Positions 1 through 5,553 of a stretch of 14,461 nucleotides of DNA are shown one piece after another. Below the pieces are notes generated by a model. The model made no database searches. It saw only the letters and a list, made by a program, of their open reading frames with translations, and was not told where the DNA came from. The DNA lies in assembly GCA_003445835.1 (NCBI GenBank), contig DMCI01000044.1, forward strand, positions 1 through 14,461, read 5' to 3'. Both the position numbers and the translations under genes were made by a program. The first letter of the stretch is position 1; each line of letters opens with the position of its first letter. The DNA is from Clostridiales bacterium. GTDB lineage: Bacteria; Bacillota; Clostridia; Christensenellales; CAG-1252.

Positions 1-30
1 CAAATCCCTATCTCTCCGCCATTAGAGAAT

Positions 31-65
31 AAAACGAACCCCAAGGGGCACTTGAGGTTCGTTTT
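31..65 (-). terminator. Rho-independent terminator after the 75-aa gene
   Basis: The arm 31-40 (AAAACGAACC) pairs perfectly with 56-65. After one mismatch the helix continues with CAAG (42-45) against CTTG (51-54), closing a 5-nt loop. On the minus strand the helix ends in TTTTATTCT and on the plus strand in TTTTTGTTTT, so it could act in both directions. It sits 15 nt beyond the stop of the minus-strand gene at 81-308. Confidence 0.85.
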
Positions 66-80
66 TGTTTTCCTATTTAA

Positions 81-308
81 TTATTCGTTATCGGGAATCA
101 CCTTTAAGTCTTCGACCCGAACGCCGACATCTTTCTCCGTCGTACAATACACCCCGTCTTTATCTTGATAAATCTCACCATCAAAATACACGAGAACGTA
201 CCCATTACGTTCTTCGCCCATAATCGTCCCTTTATCTCCTACTTCAACTCCGGCTTCTCTGTATTCTGCCCTTTCTTTTATTAGTTCTACTCTATCCAGT
301 TCTTTCAT
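81..308 (-). CDS. Small acidic 75-aa protein of unknown function, possible immunity-type protein
   Basis: The protein is 75 residues with no signal peptide or membrane segment. It begins MKELDRVELIKERAEY, then has a Gly-rich turn (VGDKGTIMG, about residues 23-31), a strand-like stretch YVLVYFDG (37-44) and an acidic C-terminus ending in VEDLKVIPDNE. This strand-turn pattern is typical of small beta-barrel proteins. I recognise the style as one common in clostridial genomes but cannot name a family. A GGAGG site (315-319) lies 6-7 nt before the ATG and a terminator follows, so this is a real gene. Its ATG overlaps the TGA of an upstream reading-frame remnant (ATGA), which suggests it was once translated together with a larger partner. 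A toxin-immunity pair is one explanation, but that is inference. Confidence 0.75.
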   Translation of the reverse strand: MKELDRVELIKERAEYREAGVEVGDKGTIMGEERNGYVLVYFDGEIYQDKDGVYCTTEKDVGVRVEDLKVIPDNE

Positions 309-433
309 TTTTTACCTCCGTATGGCGTAGCCAAAACCAATTCGCCGTCGGGGTATGCCATCCATCCGCTCACGAAAGACACAGTTTCTCCTGTATCCTT
401 TGTTTTTAAGTGTATCACTATAATATCGCGTGG
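305..433 (-). pseudogene. 3' coding remnant coupled to the 75-aa gene
   Basis: Directly after the TAG of the sirtuin gene (434-436), and in the same frame, 42 sense codons run to a TGA at 305-307. The peptide starts PRDIIVIHLKTKDTGE, contains SFVSGWMAYPDG and ends LVLATPYGGKK. The composition looks like genuine protein rather than random translation. The TGA overlaps the ATG of the 75-aa gene by the classic ATGA junction, and the ribosome binding site of that gene lies inside this frame. A GTG at 416-418 could start a 37-residue product, but I see no ribosome binding site before it. The simplest reading is the C-terminal end of a protein whose 5' part was lost when the sirtuin operon joined here. 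A separate micro-protein or a stop-codon read-through extension are the alternatives. Confidence 0.5.
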
Positions 434-1291
434 CTATAATTTATTTCCCATACTCGATAAAAAGAGATCAATGTCCTCATCCACACAAACGGCTCTGTCT
501 TTGATTTGATCAGGGCAAATCGCCTCCCCGTAATTGATACAGACATACATAGCCTTTGGATTAGCATAGGTCATACGCCAAAACGGATATTTGATGATGA
601 CGGGCGTATTGCCGCCCACGCCGAGTTCGAGAAATACGATCTTTTTATCCGAATATTCCTGCAAGAAATCGGAATACCGTCCGCTCGCTTCATACCAACC
701 TTCATCTTGAACGAACGTATCGTCGGCGCGGAGATTCATGCTCATTTCCCTGCCGCAGACGGGGCATTTCGGGATAAGTTGCGACGGGATATGCATATCC
801 TTTTGTTCGACGTACATTTTCTTCACAACCTCTTCGTTGTCATAGGTTTTGTTATGACAAGGCACACTGCATTGAAACAGTCCGAAATCGCCCTGCGTGT
901 AAAAGAGCCTTCCCTTATCGAACCCCGCTCGCTGAAAGCAATGATCTACGTTGGTAGTCAACACGAAATACTCCTTGTCTTTTACAAGGGAAAGCAGATA
1001 GGAATAGGTTTGTTTCGGGATATCCGAATAGCGGTTGATGAAGATATATCGCGACCAGTACGCCCACTTTTCTTCGGGAGAAGGAAAGGAATAGAAGCCG
1101 CCGAAATACATATTGTCAATGCCGTACTTCTTGCCGAAATCCGCAAAGTGCGCTTGAAATCTTGCACCCGAATAAGTAAAGCCTGCAGCCGTGGAAAGAC
1201 CGGCACCCGCTCCGATCAAAACGGCGTCGGCTTCGTTGATCGCACTCTTTATCTTTTCAATCTCTTGCGAGTAGTCTTTGATAGACTTCAT
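434..1291 (-). CDS. SirTM-class sirtuin, predicted NAD-dependent protein ADP-ribosyltransferase
   Basis: This is a Sir2-fold protein of 285 residues from the preferred start. The NAD-binding loop GAGAGLSTAAG is at 27-37 and TTNVDH at 112-117. The stretch YTQGD at 131-135 puts Gln133 where classical deacetylase sirtuins have the catalytic His of HG. Cys141, Cys145, Cys176 and Cys179 form a CxxxC...CxxC zinc site. The Asn of TTNVD, the His-to-Gln change and the macrodomain partner are hallmarks of the SirTM class, which ADP-ribosylates proteins in staphylococci and streptococci. The product is predicted cytoplasmic. I start at the ATG at 1291 because GGAGAG (1297-1302) lies 7 nt before it; an ATG 7 codons upstream has no such site. 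The start lies inside the end of the macrodomain gene (35-nt overlap), so the two are translationally coupled. The substrate cannot be read from the sequence. Confidence 0.9.
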   Translation of the reverse strand: MKSIKDYSQEIEKIKSAINEADAVLIGAGAGLSTAAGFTYSGARFQAHFADFGKKYGIDNMYFGGFYSFPSPEEKWAYWSRYIFINRYSDIPKQTYSYLLSLVKDKEYFVLTTNVDHCFQRAGFDKGRLFYTQGDFGLFQCSVPCHNKTYDNEEVVKKMYVEQKDMHIPSQLIPKCPVCGREMSMNLRADDTFVQDEGWYEASGRYSDFLQEYSDKKIVFLELGVGGNTPVIIKYPFWRMTYANPKAMYVCINYGEAICPDQIKDRAVCVDEDIDLFLSSMGNKL

Positions 1292-2000
1292 AGTCTCTCT
1301 CCGTAAACACATTGAAAACCACCTTTTTAAGGTGTTTATTTCTGTTCTTCAAATACTCTTTGACCGTATGAATAGCGATGGTCGTCGCCTTTTCTATCGG
1401 ATATCCGAAGACTCCCGTAGAAAGGCAGCAAAACACGATGGACGTTAATTCCATTTCGTCCGCTTTCATCAGGCAAGAGGTATAACAACGCATCAAGTCG
1501 ATCTCGTCTCGTCTTATCCCCGAATAAATAGGTCCGACTATATGAAAGATATACTTCGAGGGCAAATTGTAACTCGGTGTCACCTTGCAATCGCCGTTCG
1601 GTTCGTCGTGACCTTGCGCTTCCATTACTTTCATCATATCTCGCCTTACTTGCAGACCCGCGAAGGAATGGATGGCGTTATCGATACAGTGATGCCCCGG
1701 CACGAAGCAACCAAGCATTTTATTGTTGCAAGCGTTGACGATGGCATCTGCTTTGAGTAAAGTAATATCTCCCTTATAGAGGGTGATGCCATCCGCGAAG
1801 AGGGATACGTCGGTTGTTTCTTTGTGAGATAAAATGTCTTTGAGTACCCTATCTTGTCTTTCGTAGAACTCGTCCGATAGATCATCGGGCATCGTGATAT
1901 TCTGCAACGCCCGAAAAACAGTCTCATCCGAAGCACTATCCGGGATGCGAACGCGGTTATACTTCGCAAGATACTCGATACACCACTTAATGTCAGTCAT
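1257..2000 (-). CDS. Zinc-type macrodomain protein, predicted protein-ADP-ribose hydrolase
   Basis: The 247-residue protein has a helical N-terminal extension (about 1-60) followed by a macrodomain (about 65-245). The ADP-ribose loop is NACNNKMLGCFVPGHHC (89-105). The usual GGG of the catalytic loop is replaced by a Cys/His-rich segment, the signature of the zinc-dependent macrodomains linked to SirTM. STGVFGYP (194-201) is the phosphate-binding loop. The family removes ADP-ribose from proteins, so this is the expected eraser of the mark written by the downstream sirtuin. The ATG at 2000 overlaps the end of the flavin-protein gene by 8 nt and has no clear ribosome binding site, so translation should depend on coupling. 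The gene end overlaps the sirtuin start. Cys98, His103/104 and Cys105 are the likely zinc ligands; which of them bind is inferred. Confidence 0.9.
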   Translation of the reverse strand: MTDIKWCIEYLAKYNRVRIPDSASDETVFRALQNITMPDDLSDEFYERQDRVLKDILSHKETTDVSLFADGITLYKGDITLLKADAIVNACNNKMLGCFVPGHHCIDNAIHSFAGLQVRRDMMKVMEAQGHDEPNGDCKVTPSYNLPSKYIFHIVGPIYSGIRRDEIDLMRCYTSCLMKADEMELTSIVFCCLSTGVFGYPIEKATTIAIHTVKEYLKNRNKHLKKVVFNVFTERDYEVYQRLLARD

Positions 2001-2394
2001 GTTCTTTGATCACTTCGGGTGCGGCGTAGAAATTATATTTCAACGCTTTGATTTCGGTCAAACGATAGGTCACGAATCTGCCATCCCCCGCCGTGTATAA
2101 TTGCTTCGGGCCCGTCGGATCGTTCAGCACAGCTTCTTGCACCTCGACACGGTTATCCTCCACGACGGTCGCGGTCACTCGGAGCCAAGTGCCGCCATCG
2201 TACATTCCGCACAGTTCGATTTTCGGATTTACTGACAGCTGCCTGTAAATCTCTTTATGATTGCCGCAACAAATATAAGCATTACCTTCAAACTCTGCTA
2301 CCGAAGAAAACGGGCGAACACGGGGCTGATCCCCTTCCGCCGTCCCGATAAAAAATACCTTGACCTTCTTTAATTCTTCAACGATCCTATTCAT
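1993..2394 (-). CDS. Pyridoxamine 5'-phosphate oxidase-like flavin-binding protein
   Basis: This is a 133-residue split-barrel flavin protein. FFIGTAEGDQPRVRPF (14-29) is the typical first strand and FMN-contacting segment of small PNPOx-like proteins. GNHKEIYRQL (44-53) and WLRVTATV (70-77) follow in the expected order. The ATG at 2394 is preferred because GAGG sits 5 nt before it and the family motif then falls near residue 14; a GTG 17 codons upstream has no such support. It is first in the sirtuin/macrodomain operon and overlaps the macrodomain start by 8 nt. Members bind FMN or F420 and have varied redox substrates, so the reaction is not known here. Flavoproteins are also found with SirTM genes elsewhere, in line with a proposed link to oxidative stress. 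Confidence 0.85.
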   Translation of the reverse strand: MNRIVEELKKVKVFFIGTAEGDQPRVRPFSSVAEFEGNAYICCGNHKEIYRQLSVNPKIELCGMYDGGTWLRVTATVVEDNRVEVQEAVLNDPTGPKQLYTAGDGRFVTYRLTEIKALKYNFYAAPEVIKEHD

Positions 2395-2401
2395 ATGTGC
2401 C

Positions 2402-2464
2402 TCACTTAATACCCATTTCCGTTTTGATGTCCGAGTAAACGTCACCGACCGAAATGTTTTTCAT
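2402..2464 (-). CDS. Putative 20-codon leader ORF before the sirtuin operon
   Basis: An ATG at 2462-2464 opens a 20-codon frame (begins MKNISVGDVY, ends TEMGIK) that stops with TGA at 2402-2404. The expected transcription start is about 6 nt upstream, so the ORF would be almost leaderless. Its TGA overlaps the GAGG used by the flavin-protein gene and lies 7 nt before that ATG, a layout suited to translational coupling. It may be chance, a regulatory leader peptide, or the start of a degraded gene. Confidence 0.3.
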   Translation of the reverse strand: MKNISVGDVYSDIKTEMGIK

Positions 2465-2468
2465 TTCG
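2450..2468. promoter_or_regulatory. Palindrome at the sirtuin operon start site, candidate operator
   Basis: CGAAATG (2450-2456) and CATTTCG (2462-2468) form a perfect 7-bp inverted repeat around TTTTT. It lies 9-27 nt downstream of the -10 hexamer, over the expected transcription start. It could be a repressor operator or a small hairpin at the 5' end of the transcript that also holds the ATG of the leader ORF. The regulator is unknown. Confidence 0.5.
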
Positions 2469-2476
2469 TTTTCCAT

Positions 2477-2505
2477 ATTATATCATACACCAAAATGATT
2501 TTAAA
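2477..2505 (-). promoter_or_regulatory. Extended -10 promoter of the flavin protein-macrodomain-sirtuin operon
   Basis: The minus strand carries TATAAT (2477-2482) preceded by TGA, giving the extended -10 TGnTATAAT. A weak -35 TTTAAA (2500-2505) lies 17 nt upstream. The start should fall near 2470, leaving a leader of about 75 nt before the flavin-protein ATG. Confidence 0.7.
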
Positions 2506-2574
2506 TAGTTTTCTAATGAAGTGTTTATAGCAAATCGTTTTACCGTTGTTTATACTAATCATCAATTGACAGCA

Positions 2575-2653
2575 GTGCGTGCGTTTATAGTAAACAAGTC
2601 GGAGCTTGCGGCGGCGTTCGCCGCCTGCTTTGCTCCGATATAAACACACGCAC
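2575..2653. repeat. Long imperfect palindrome, possible small mobile or REP-like element
   Basis: The outer arms, 2575-2589 (GTGCGTGCGTTTATA) and 2639-2653, pair over 15 bp with one G-T type mismatch. Inside, CGGAGC (2600-2605) pairs with GCTCCG (2632-2637) and GGCGGCG (2610-2616) with CGCCGCC (2619-2625). The whole 79-bp unit can fold into one long hairpin or cruciform. There is no T-run directly after it, so it is not a plain terminator. I cannot tell whether copies exist elsewhere in the genome. Confidence 0.6.
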
Positions 2654-2672
2654 TTTTTTGAATAAAAAAGTG
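2651..2672. repeat. Short A/T hairpin abutting the long palindrome
   Basis: CACTTTTTT (2651-2659) is the exact complement of AAAAAAGTG (2664-2672), with a GAAT loop. It overlaps the outer arm of the long palindrome by three bases and may be part of the same element. Confidence 0.45.
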
Positions 2673-2691
2673 ACCGAGCGAGAGCGCAAAA

Positions 2692-2726
2692 AAAGCGAAC
2701 CTCGACAGTCAATCGAGGTTCGCTTT
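2692..2726 (-). terminator. Strong terminator of the alpha/beta hydrolase gene
   Basis: A perfect 14-bp stem, 2692-2705 with 2713-2726, closes a 7-nt loop (CAGTCAA). On the minus strand the arm ends in seven T residues. It begins 17 nt past the hydrolase stop codon. Confidence 0.9.
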
Positions 2727-2742
2727 GTTGTAAATCTTCGTT

Positions 2743-3747
2743 TTATTTGCCCATATACTTATGCACGGCGGGCCAGGCTTTATCCGCGTAAAAGCGGTGC
2801 CCCTCTTCCCCGATGACGTGCGTCAAACGGTCGGCAAAGCCGAGGGATGCGTACGCCCTCTTCCCTTGCTCAAAGCACTCCTTGGCGCCCGCAAGCGGGA
2901 AGATCTTGTCCTCCGCGCCGTTGACTTGCACGTAGTATTTTGGGCAAGCCATTGCAACGAGGTCACCCATATCGAAGAATAAGCCTATCTGCGGTACGTA
3001 GTTGCAGGAACAGTGGTGCATCGCACCGATGGAATCACGGAAGGTGCAAACGGCGCAGGAAGGCATGGCAAGTTTGATGCGATCCTCCAGCGCAGCGGCG
3101 TAAGCCGTTGCCGTACCGCCGCCGGAATTGCCGGTCAGGCAGATGGAGTTTGCGTCCACCTTATCAGCAAAATACTTTTCCACGACATCGATCATTCGGC
3201 TGACGTCCCAAACGCGTTCCCCTACGGTGGTACGCCCCATCAAGAGGGCGGTCATCGCAGGTTCTAAACAAGCGTCAAGTTCCTTGTTGGGATTTTTAAG
3301 TTCCCCAAACGAGCGTTGCTCCATACAAATAGCGGCGTAGCCTTCCTTGACCGCGCGGATGCAGAAATCGCGGTTCCCGTTTTTGATGGAAAGCTCGTCC
3401 TTCTCCTGCTTTACGATACCGAGGGAGATGTACATCCCCGGAGAATGCCCTTGCAAGCAGATGATCACGGGCGGATTTTTCACGCCGTCCGGCAGGAGCA
3501 AATGCGCGGGAATGCGATAACCGGGCTCGCTTTGAAACGTGAAGCGCATCTCGGTATACCCCGCCCGTTGTTTTTCCCATTCCACGGAAAGATCCGGCTC
3601 CGCGGGGATCATCCGATCCATGCCAAGGAGTTCCCGCAGCTTTTCACGCGCGGCTTTTTGCCAAGACGGCAAGTCCCCTCCGTCGTAACTCATGGACGGT
3701 TTTATTTTGCGGAACAATTCCCGTTCGTGATCATAAGTACATTTCAC
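2743..3747 (-). CDS. Alpha/beta hydrolase, acetyl-xylan esterase/dienelactone hydrolase type
   Basis: The 334-residue protein has a helical N-terminal part (about 1-60) and an alpha/beta hydrolase core. The oxyanion strand PPVIICLQGHSPG is at 92-104. The nucleophile elbow GNSGGG (206-211) gives Ser208. Asp280 in NGAEDKIFP and His317 in GEEGHRF complete a plausible triad. The length and the HAHLLLPDG-like lead into the core (about 80-88) fit large esterases acting on acylated sugars or other esters, but the substrate is unknown. There is no signal peptide, so it should be cytoplasmic. The start is GTG at 3745-3747, with GGAGG 8 nt upstream; a nearby ATG is out of frame and ends after three codons. 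It has its own promoter and terminator and so is a single-gene unit. Confidence 0.85.
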   Translation of the reverse strand: MKCTYDHERELFRKIKPSMSYDGGDLPSWQKAAREKLRELLGMDRMIPAEPDLSVEWEKQRAGYTEMRFTFQSEPGYRIPAHLLLPDGVKNPPVIICLQGHSPGMYISLGIVKQEKDELSIKNGNRDFCIRAVKEGYAAICMEQRSFGELKNPNKELDACLEPAMTALLMGRTTVGERVWDVSRMIDVVEKYFADKVDANSICLTGNSGGGTATAYAAALEDRIKLAMPSCAVCTFRDSIGAMHHCSCNYVPQIGLFFDMGDLVAMACPKYYVQVNGAEDKIFPLAGAKECFEQGKRAYASLGFADRLTHVIGEEGHRFYADKAWPAVHKYMGK

Positions 3748-3777
3748 GCGGTCTTCCTCCTCTGAAGCAAAGCTTAA

Positions 3778-3791
3778 CGGTTTTGAAACCG
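3778..3791. promoter_or_regulatory. Palindrome over the hydrolase start site, candidate operator
   Basis: CGGTTT (3778-3783) and AAACCG (3786-3791) form a perfect inverted repeat with a 2-bp centre. The site covers the expected transcription start, just downstream of the -10 hexamer, as expected for a repressor operator. The regulator is unknown. Confidence 0.45.
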
Positions 3792-3796
3792 ATACT

Positions 3797-3826
3797 ATTA
3801 TAGCACACTATTTGAAAAGCTTACAA
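3797..3826 (-). promoter_or_regulatory. Extended -10 promoter of the alpha/beta hydrolase
   Basis: The minus strand has TATAAT at 3797-3802 with TG one base upstream (3804-3805), an extended -10. TTGTAA at 3821-3826 is a fair -35 with an 18-nt spacer. The promoter lies within the 3' end of the metallo-beta-lactamase remnant. Confidence 0.7.
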
Positions 3827-4128
3827 AGCTTTCGCCTTTCTTGTTTGTCAACAAACACCGCAAGGTCGGGTTTTGGAAAAGGCTTGCCGTGCCCGACGTA
3901 CAAAAACTCGGCGTCCGTTGCAAGAAGTTGCTTCCAGCTTTCCGTAAGCGCGGCGTTATCTTCTATCCACAGCGGGGAGTATCCCACCGATCCCATCCCG
4001 TTCATACAAATATCACCGACGAACAGTTTGTCGTCGACCTTGAAGCAAAGATCGTTGTCGGTATGCCCGTGAAGTACGAAAAAGGTGACACCCGCCGCAG
4101 CGAGTGCTTTGTTTGTTGTTTGAAAACG
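3808..4128 (-). pseudogene. 5'-truncated metallo-beta-lactamase-fold hydrolase
   Basis: The frame is open for 106 codons, from just after an in-frame TAA (4129-4131) to a TAG at 3808-3810. It encodes the C-terminal half of a metallo-beta-lactamase-fold protein: FFVLHGHTDND carries the third metal-ligand His, DKLFVGDIC the bridging Asp, and YVGHGKPF the last His. The first metal site, HxHxDH, lies in the missing N-terminal half. The DNA upstream is AT-rich and holds the divergent cyclase promoter, not the missing part. An internal ATG at 4003-4005 would give a 65-residue product lacking most metal ligands. I therefore call it a decaying remnant rather than a working enzyme. Confidence 0.75.
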
Positions 4129-4171
4129 TTAATTCATTTTAAAGGGAAAAAAGTATTTTTGAAAGTTGGGC

Positions 4172-4200
4172 TTCCATTTTTGCGGATTATATGTTATAAT
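4172..4200 (+). promoter_or_regulatory. Extended -10 promoter of the diguanylate cyclase gene
   Basis: TATAAT at 4195-4200 has TG at 4192-4193, giving an extended -10. No good -35 is visible; TTCCAT (4172-4177) has a 17-nt spacer but a poor match. The start should be near 4207, leaving a leader of about 128 nt. Confidence 0.65.
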
Positions 4201-4206
4201 ATTTAT

Positions 4207-4334
4207 AAGTATGCATTTGAAACATTCCGATGCGACCCTTCTTACGACGTTGAATTCAATGCGACTTTGCATCGATCCACACGGCCTCATTCAGTTGCGA
4301 GGACTTAAAAAAACGATTCGGAGGAAAACTCCCA
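4207..4334 (+). other. Long 5' leader of the diguanylate cyclase gene
   Basis: CGATGC (4228-4233) and GCATCG (4269-4274) can pair around a loop that contains the perfect palindrome TTGAATTCAA (4250-4259). The leader ends with a GGAGG site (4320-4324). I do not see the conserved core of either known c-di-GMP riboswitch class. It may be an undescribed structured leader or simply an untranslated region. Confidence 0.3.
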
Positions 4335-5495
4335 ATGGACGCCAATGCTTTAAAAGCAATTATCATTCCTAACGCCATCGGCTTCGCGCTACTTATTATT
4401 CTGCGCTTTGTTGCGCGCATAAAAGTCATACGCGACCGTATTGAAGACAAAGTTTTTGTGTTTACGGTATACGGTGTGATGCTCGGATGCCTTTTTGAAA
4501 CACTCTCTTACGTTTTGGATGGACACCTCTTCCCCGGCGCGCGCGTTTTGAACTACGCCTTGAACACGTACCTCTTTTCCGCAAATATGCTTTTGCCTTT
4601 TGCACTTTTGGTGTACGTGGATCTTTCTCTGTACGGCAACGTGGATAGGATCTGGAAAAAGTATAAACCGCACATCATCATCGGCGCGTTGATGGTTTTG
4701 GTCAACGTAGTAAACTACTTCGTGCCCATCTCGTACACCATCACGTCGCAAAACGTTTACGAACGCAGATTCTTCAGCTACGCCTACTACGTGGTGATCG
4801 TGTTCTATTTTATCTCCATCTTCTTCCTGCTCAGAAAGTTCAAAAAGGAAAACGGCGCGCGGGCGTTTATCAGTTTTGGGATGTTCCTCGTACCCGTCAT
4901 CATCGGCACGGGTTTGCAGTTCATCTTCTACGGGCTCTCCCTCGCTTGGCTCTCCTCGGCGATGGGACTCGTGGGGCTGTTTATGATGCAACAAAACGAG
5001 CTTGCATACATTGACCCGCTGGTTGGCATTTACAATCGACAATACTTGGACAACGTCCTTTCCGCCTGGATCGGGCGCGATTGTTGTTTTGCGGGCGTGA
5101 TGATCGATATCGATAAATTCAAAGACATCAACGACAATTTCGGTCATTACGAAGGTGACAAGGCGTTGAAAAACCTGACGAACATTCTCAAAAAATCCGC
5201 CGGCAACGGCGAGCGTCTATTCCGCTTTGCGGGTGACGAATTTATCATCCTCAAGATGGAAACCTCCCAAGACGGCTTGGATGGATATATGAAAGAGGTC
5301 AAAAAGCGCATTGACGCCTTCAACAAAGAAGGACATCCTTACAAGTTTTCCATCTCCTACGGCACCGCTTATTTTGACGGCACCCAAAACGCCGACTCCT
5401 TCTTAAAGGAAATGGATCTTAGAATGTATATGATGAAGGAATTCCACCACGACGAGATCATCAAAGGGGAAATTCAAGTTACCGCGCAAGAATGA
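4335..5495 (+). CDS. Seven-TM membrane diguanylate cyclase (GGDEF)
   Basis: The protein is 386 residues. About seven hydrophobic segments fill the N-terminal half (8-27, 41-61, 72-96, 112-132, 148-167, 176-198, 200-218). A GGDEF domain follows (about 225-375), starting with DPLVGIYNR (227-235), with IDIDKFKDINDNFGH (257-271) and the signature AGDEF (299-303). AGDEF is a common active variant. The domain should make c-di-GMP from two GTP at the inner face of the membrane. The four residues at the usual inhibitory site (RxxD) are GNGE, so product inhibition through that site should be absent. The sensory ligand of the membrane half is unknown. GGAGG lies 10 nt before the ATG. It is the only plus-strand gene and stands alone between its promoter and a shared terminator. 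Confidence 0.9.
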   Translation: MDANALKAIIIPNAIGFALLIILRFVARIKVIRDRIEDKVFVFTVYGVMLGCLFETLSYVLDGHLFPGARVLNYALNTYLFSANMLLPFALLVYVDLSLYGNVDRIWKKYKPHIIIGALMVLVNVVNYFVPISYTITSQNVYERRFFSYAYYVVIVFYFISIFFLLRKFKKENGARAFISFGMFLVPVIIGTGLQFIFYGLSLAWLSSAMGLVGLFMMQQNELAYIDPLVGIYNRQYLDNVLSAWIGRDCCFAGVMIDIDKFKDINDNFGHYEGDKALKNLTNILKKSAGNGERLFRFAGDEFIILKMETSQDGLDGYMKEVKKRIDAFNKEGHPYKFSISYGTAYFDGTQNADSFLKEMDLRMYMMKEFHHDEIIKGEIQVTAQE

Positions 5496-5509
5496 TCGAA
5501 TAACGATAA

Positions 5510-5543
5510 AAAAAAGACCGAGAAGCGATTCTCGGTCTTTTTT
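5510..5543. terminator. Bidirectional terminator between converging genes
   Basis: GACCGAGAA (5516-5524) pairs with TTCTCGGTC (5529-5537) around GCGA. The helix is flanked by A residues on the left and T residues on the right, so it can end transcription of both the cyclase gene and the leftward sugar operon. Confidence 0.9.
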
Positions 5544-5553
5544 ATACTTACTT

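Larger units (their letters stand above)
2395..2742. other. Gene-poor stretch between the sirtuin operon and the hydrolase gene
   Basis: This interval holds the operon leader and promoter (2395-2505), an AT-rich piece (2506-2574), a large palindrome (2575-2653), a small hairpin (2651-2672) and the hydrolase terminator (2692-2726). GTTTATA occurs at 2523-2529, 2548-2554 and 2583-2589 and inverted at 2639-2645. An 83-codon frame crosses it on the minus strand, but it runs through the palindromes and terminator and has no ribosome binding site, so I do not call a gene. Confidence 0.6.

Noticed and set aside
506..1306. 266-codon plus-strand ORF
   Set aside because: Antisense to the sirtuin gene, whose motifs and ribosome binding site are clear; no plus-strand start signals.
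2461..2712. 83-codon minus-strand ORF
   Set aside because: It runs through the long palindrome, hairpin, terminator arm and the sirtuin promoter, has no ribosome binding site and a low-complexity basic product.
4207..4334. c-di-GMP riboswitch before the cyclase gene
   Set aside because: The conserved sequence blocks of the known classes are not visible in the leader.
4211..4372. Short plus-strand ORF in the cyclase leader
   Set aside because: It has no ribosome binding site, overlaps the cyclase start out of frame and has a random-looking product.
4389..5147. 252-codon minus-strand ORF
   Set aside because: Antisense to the GGDEF gene; composition is a His/Val/Asp-rich shadow.
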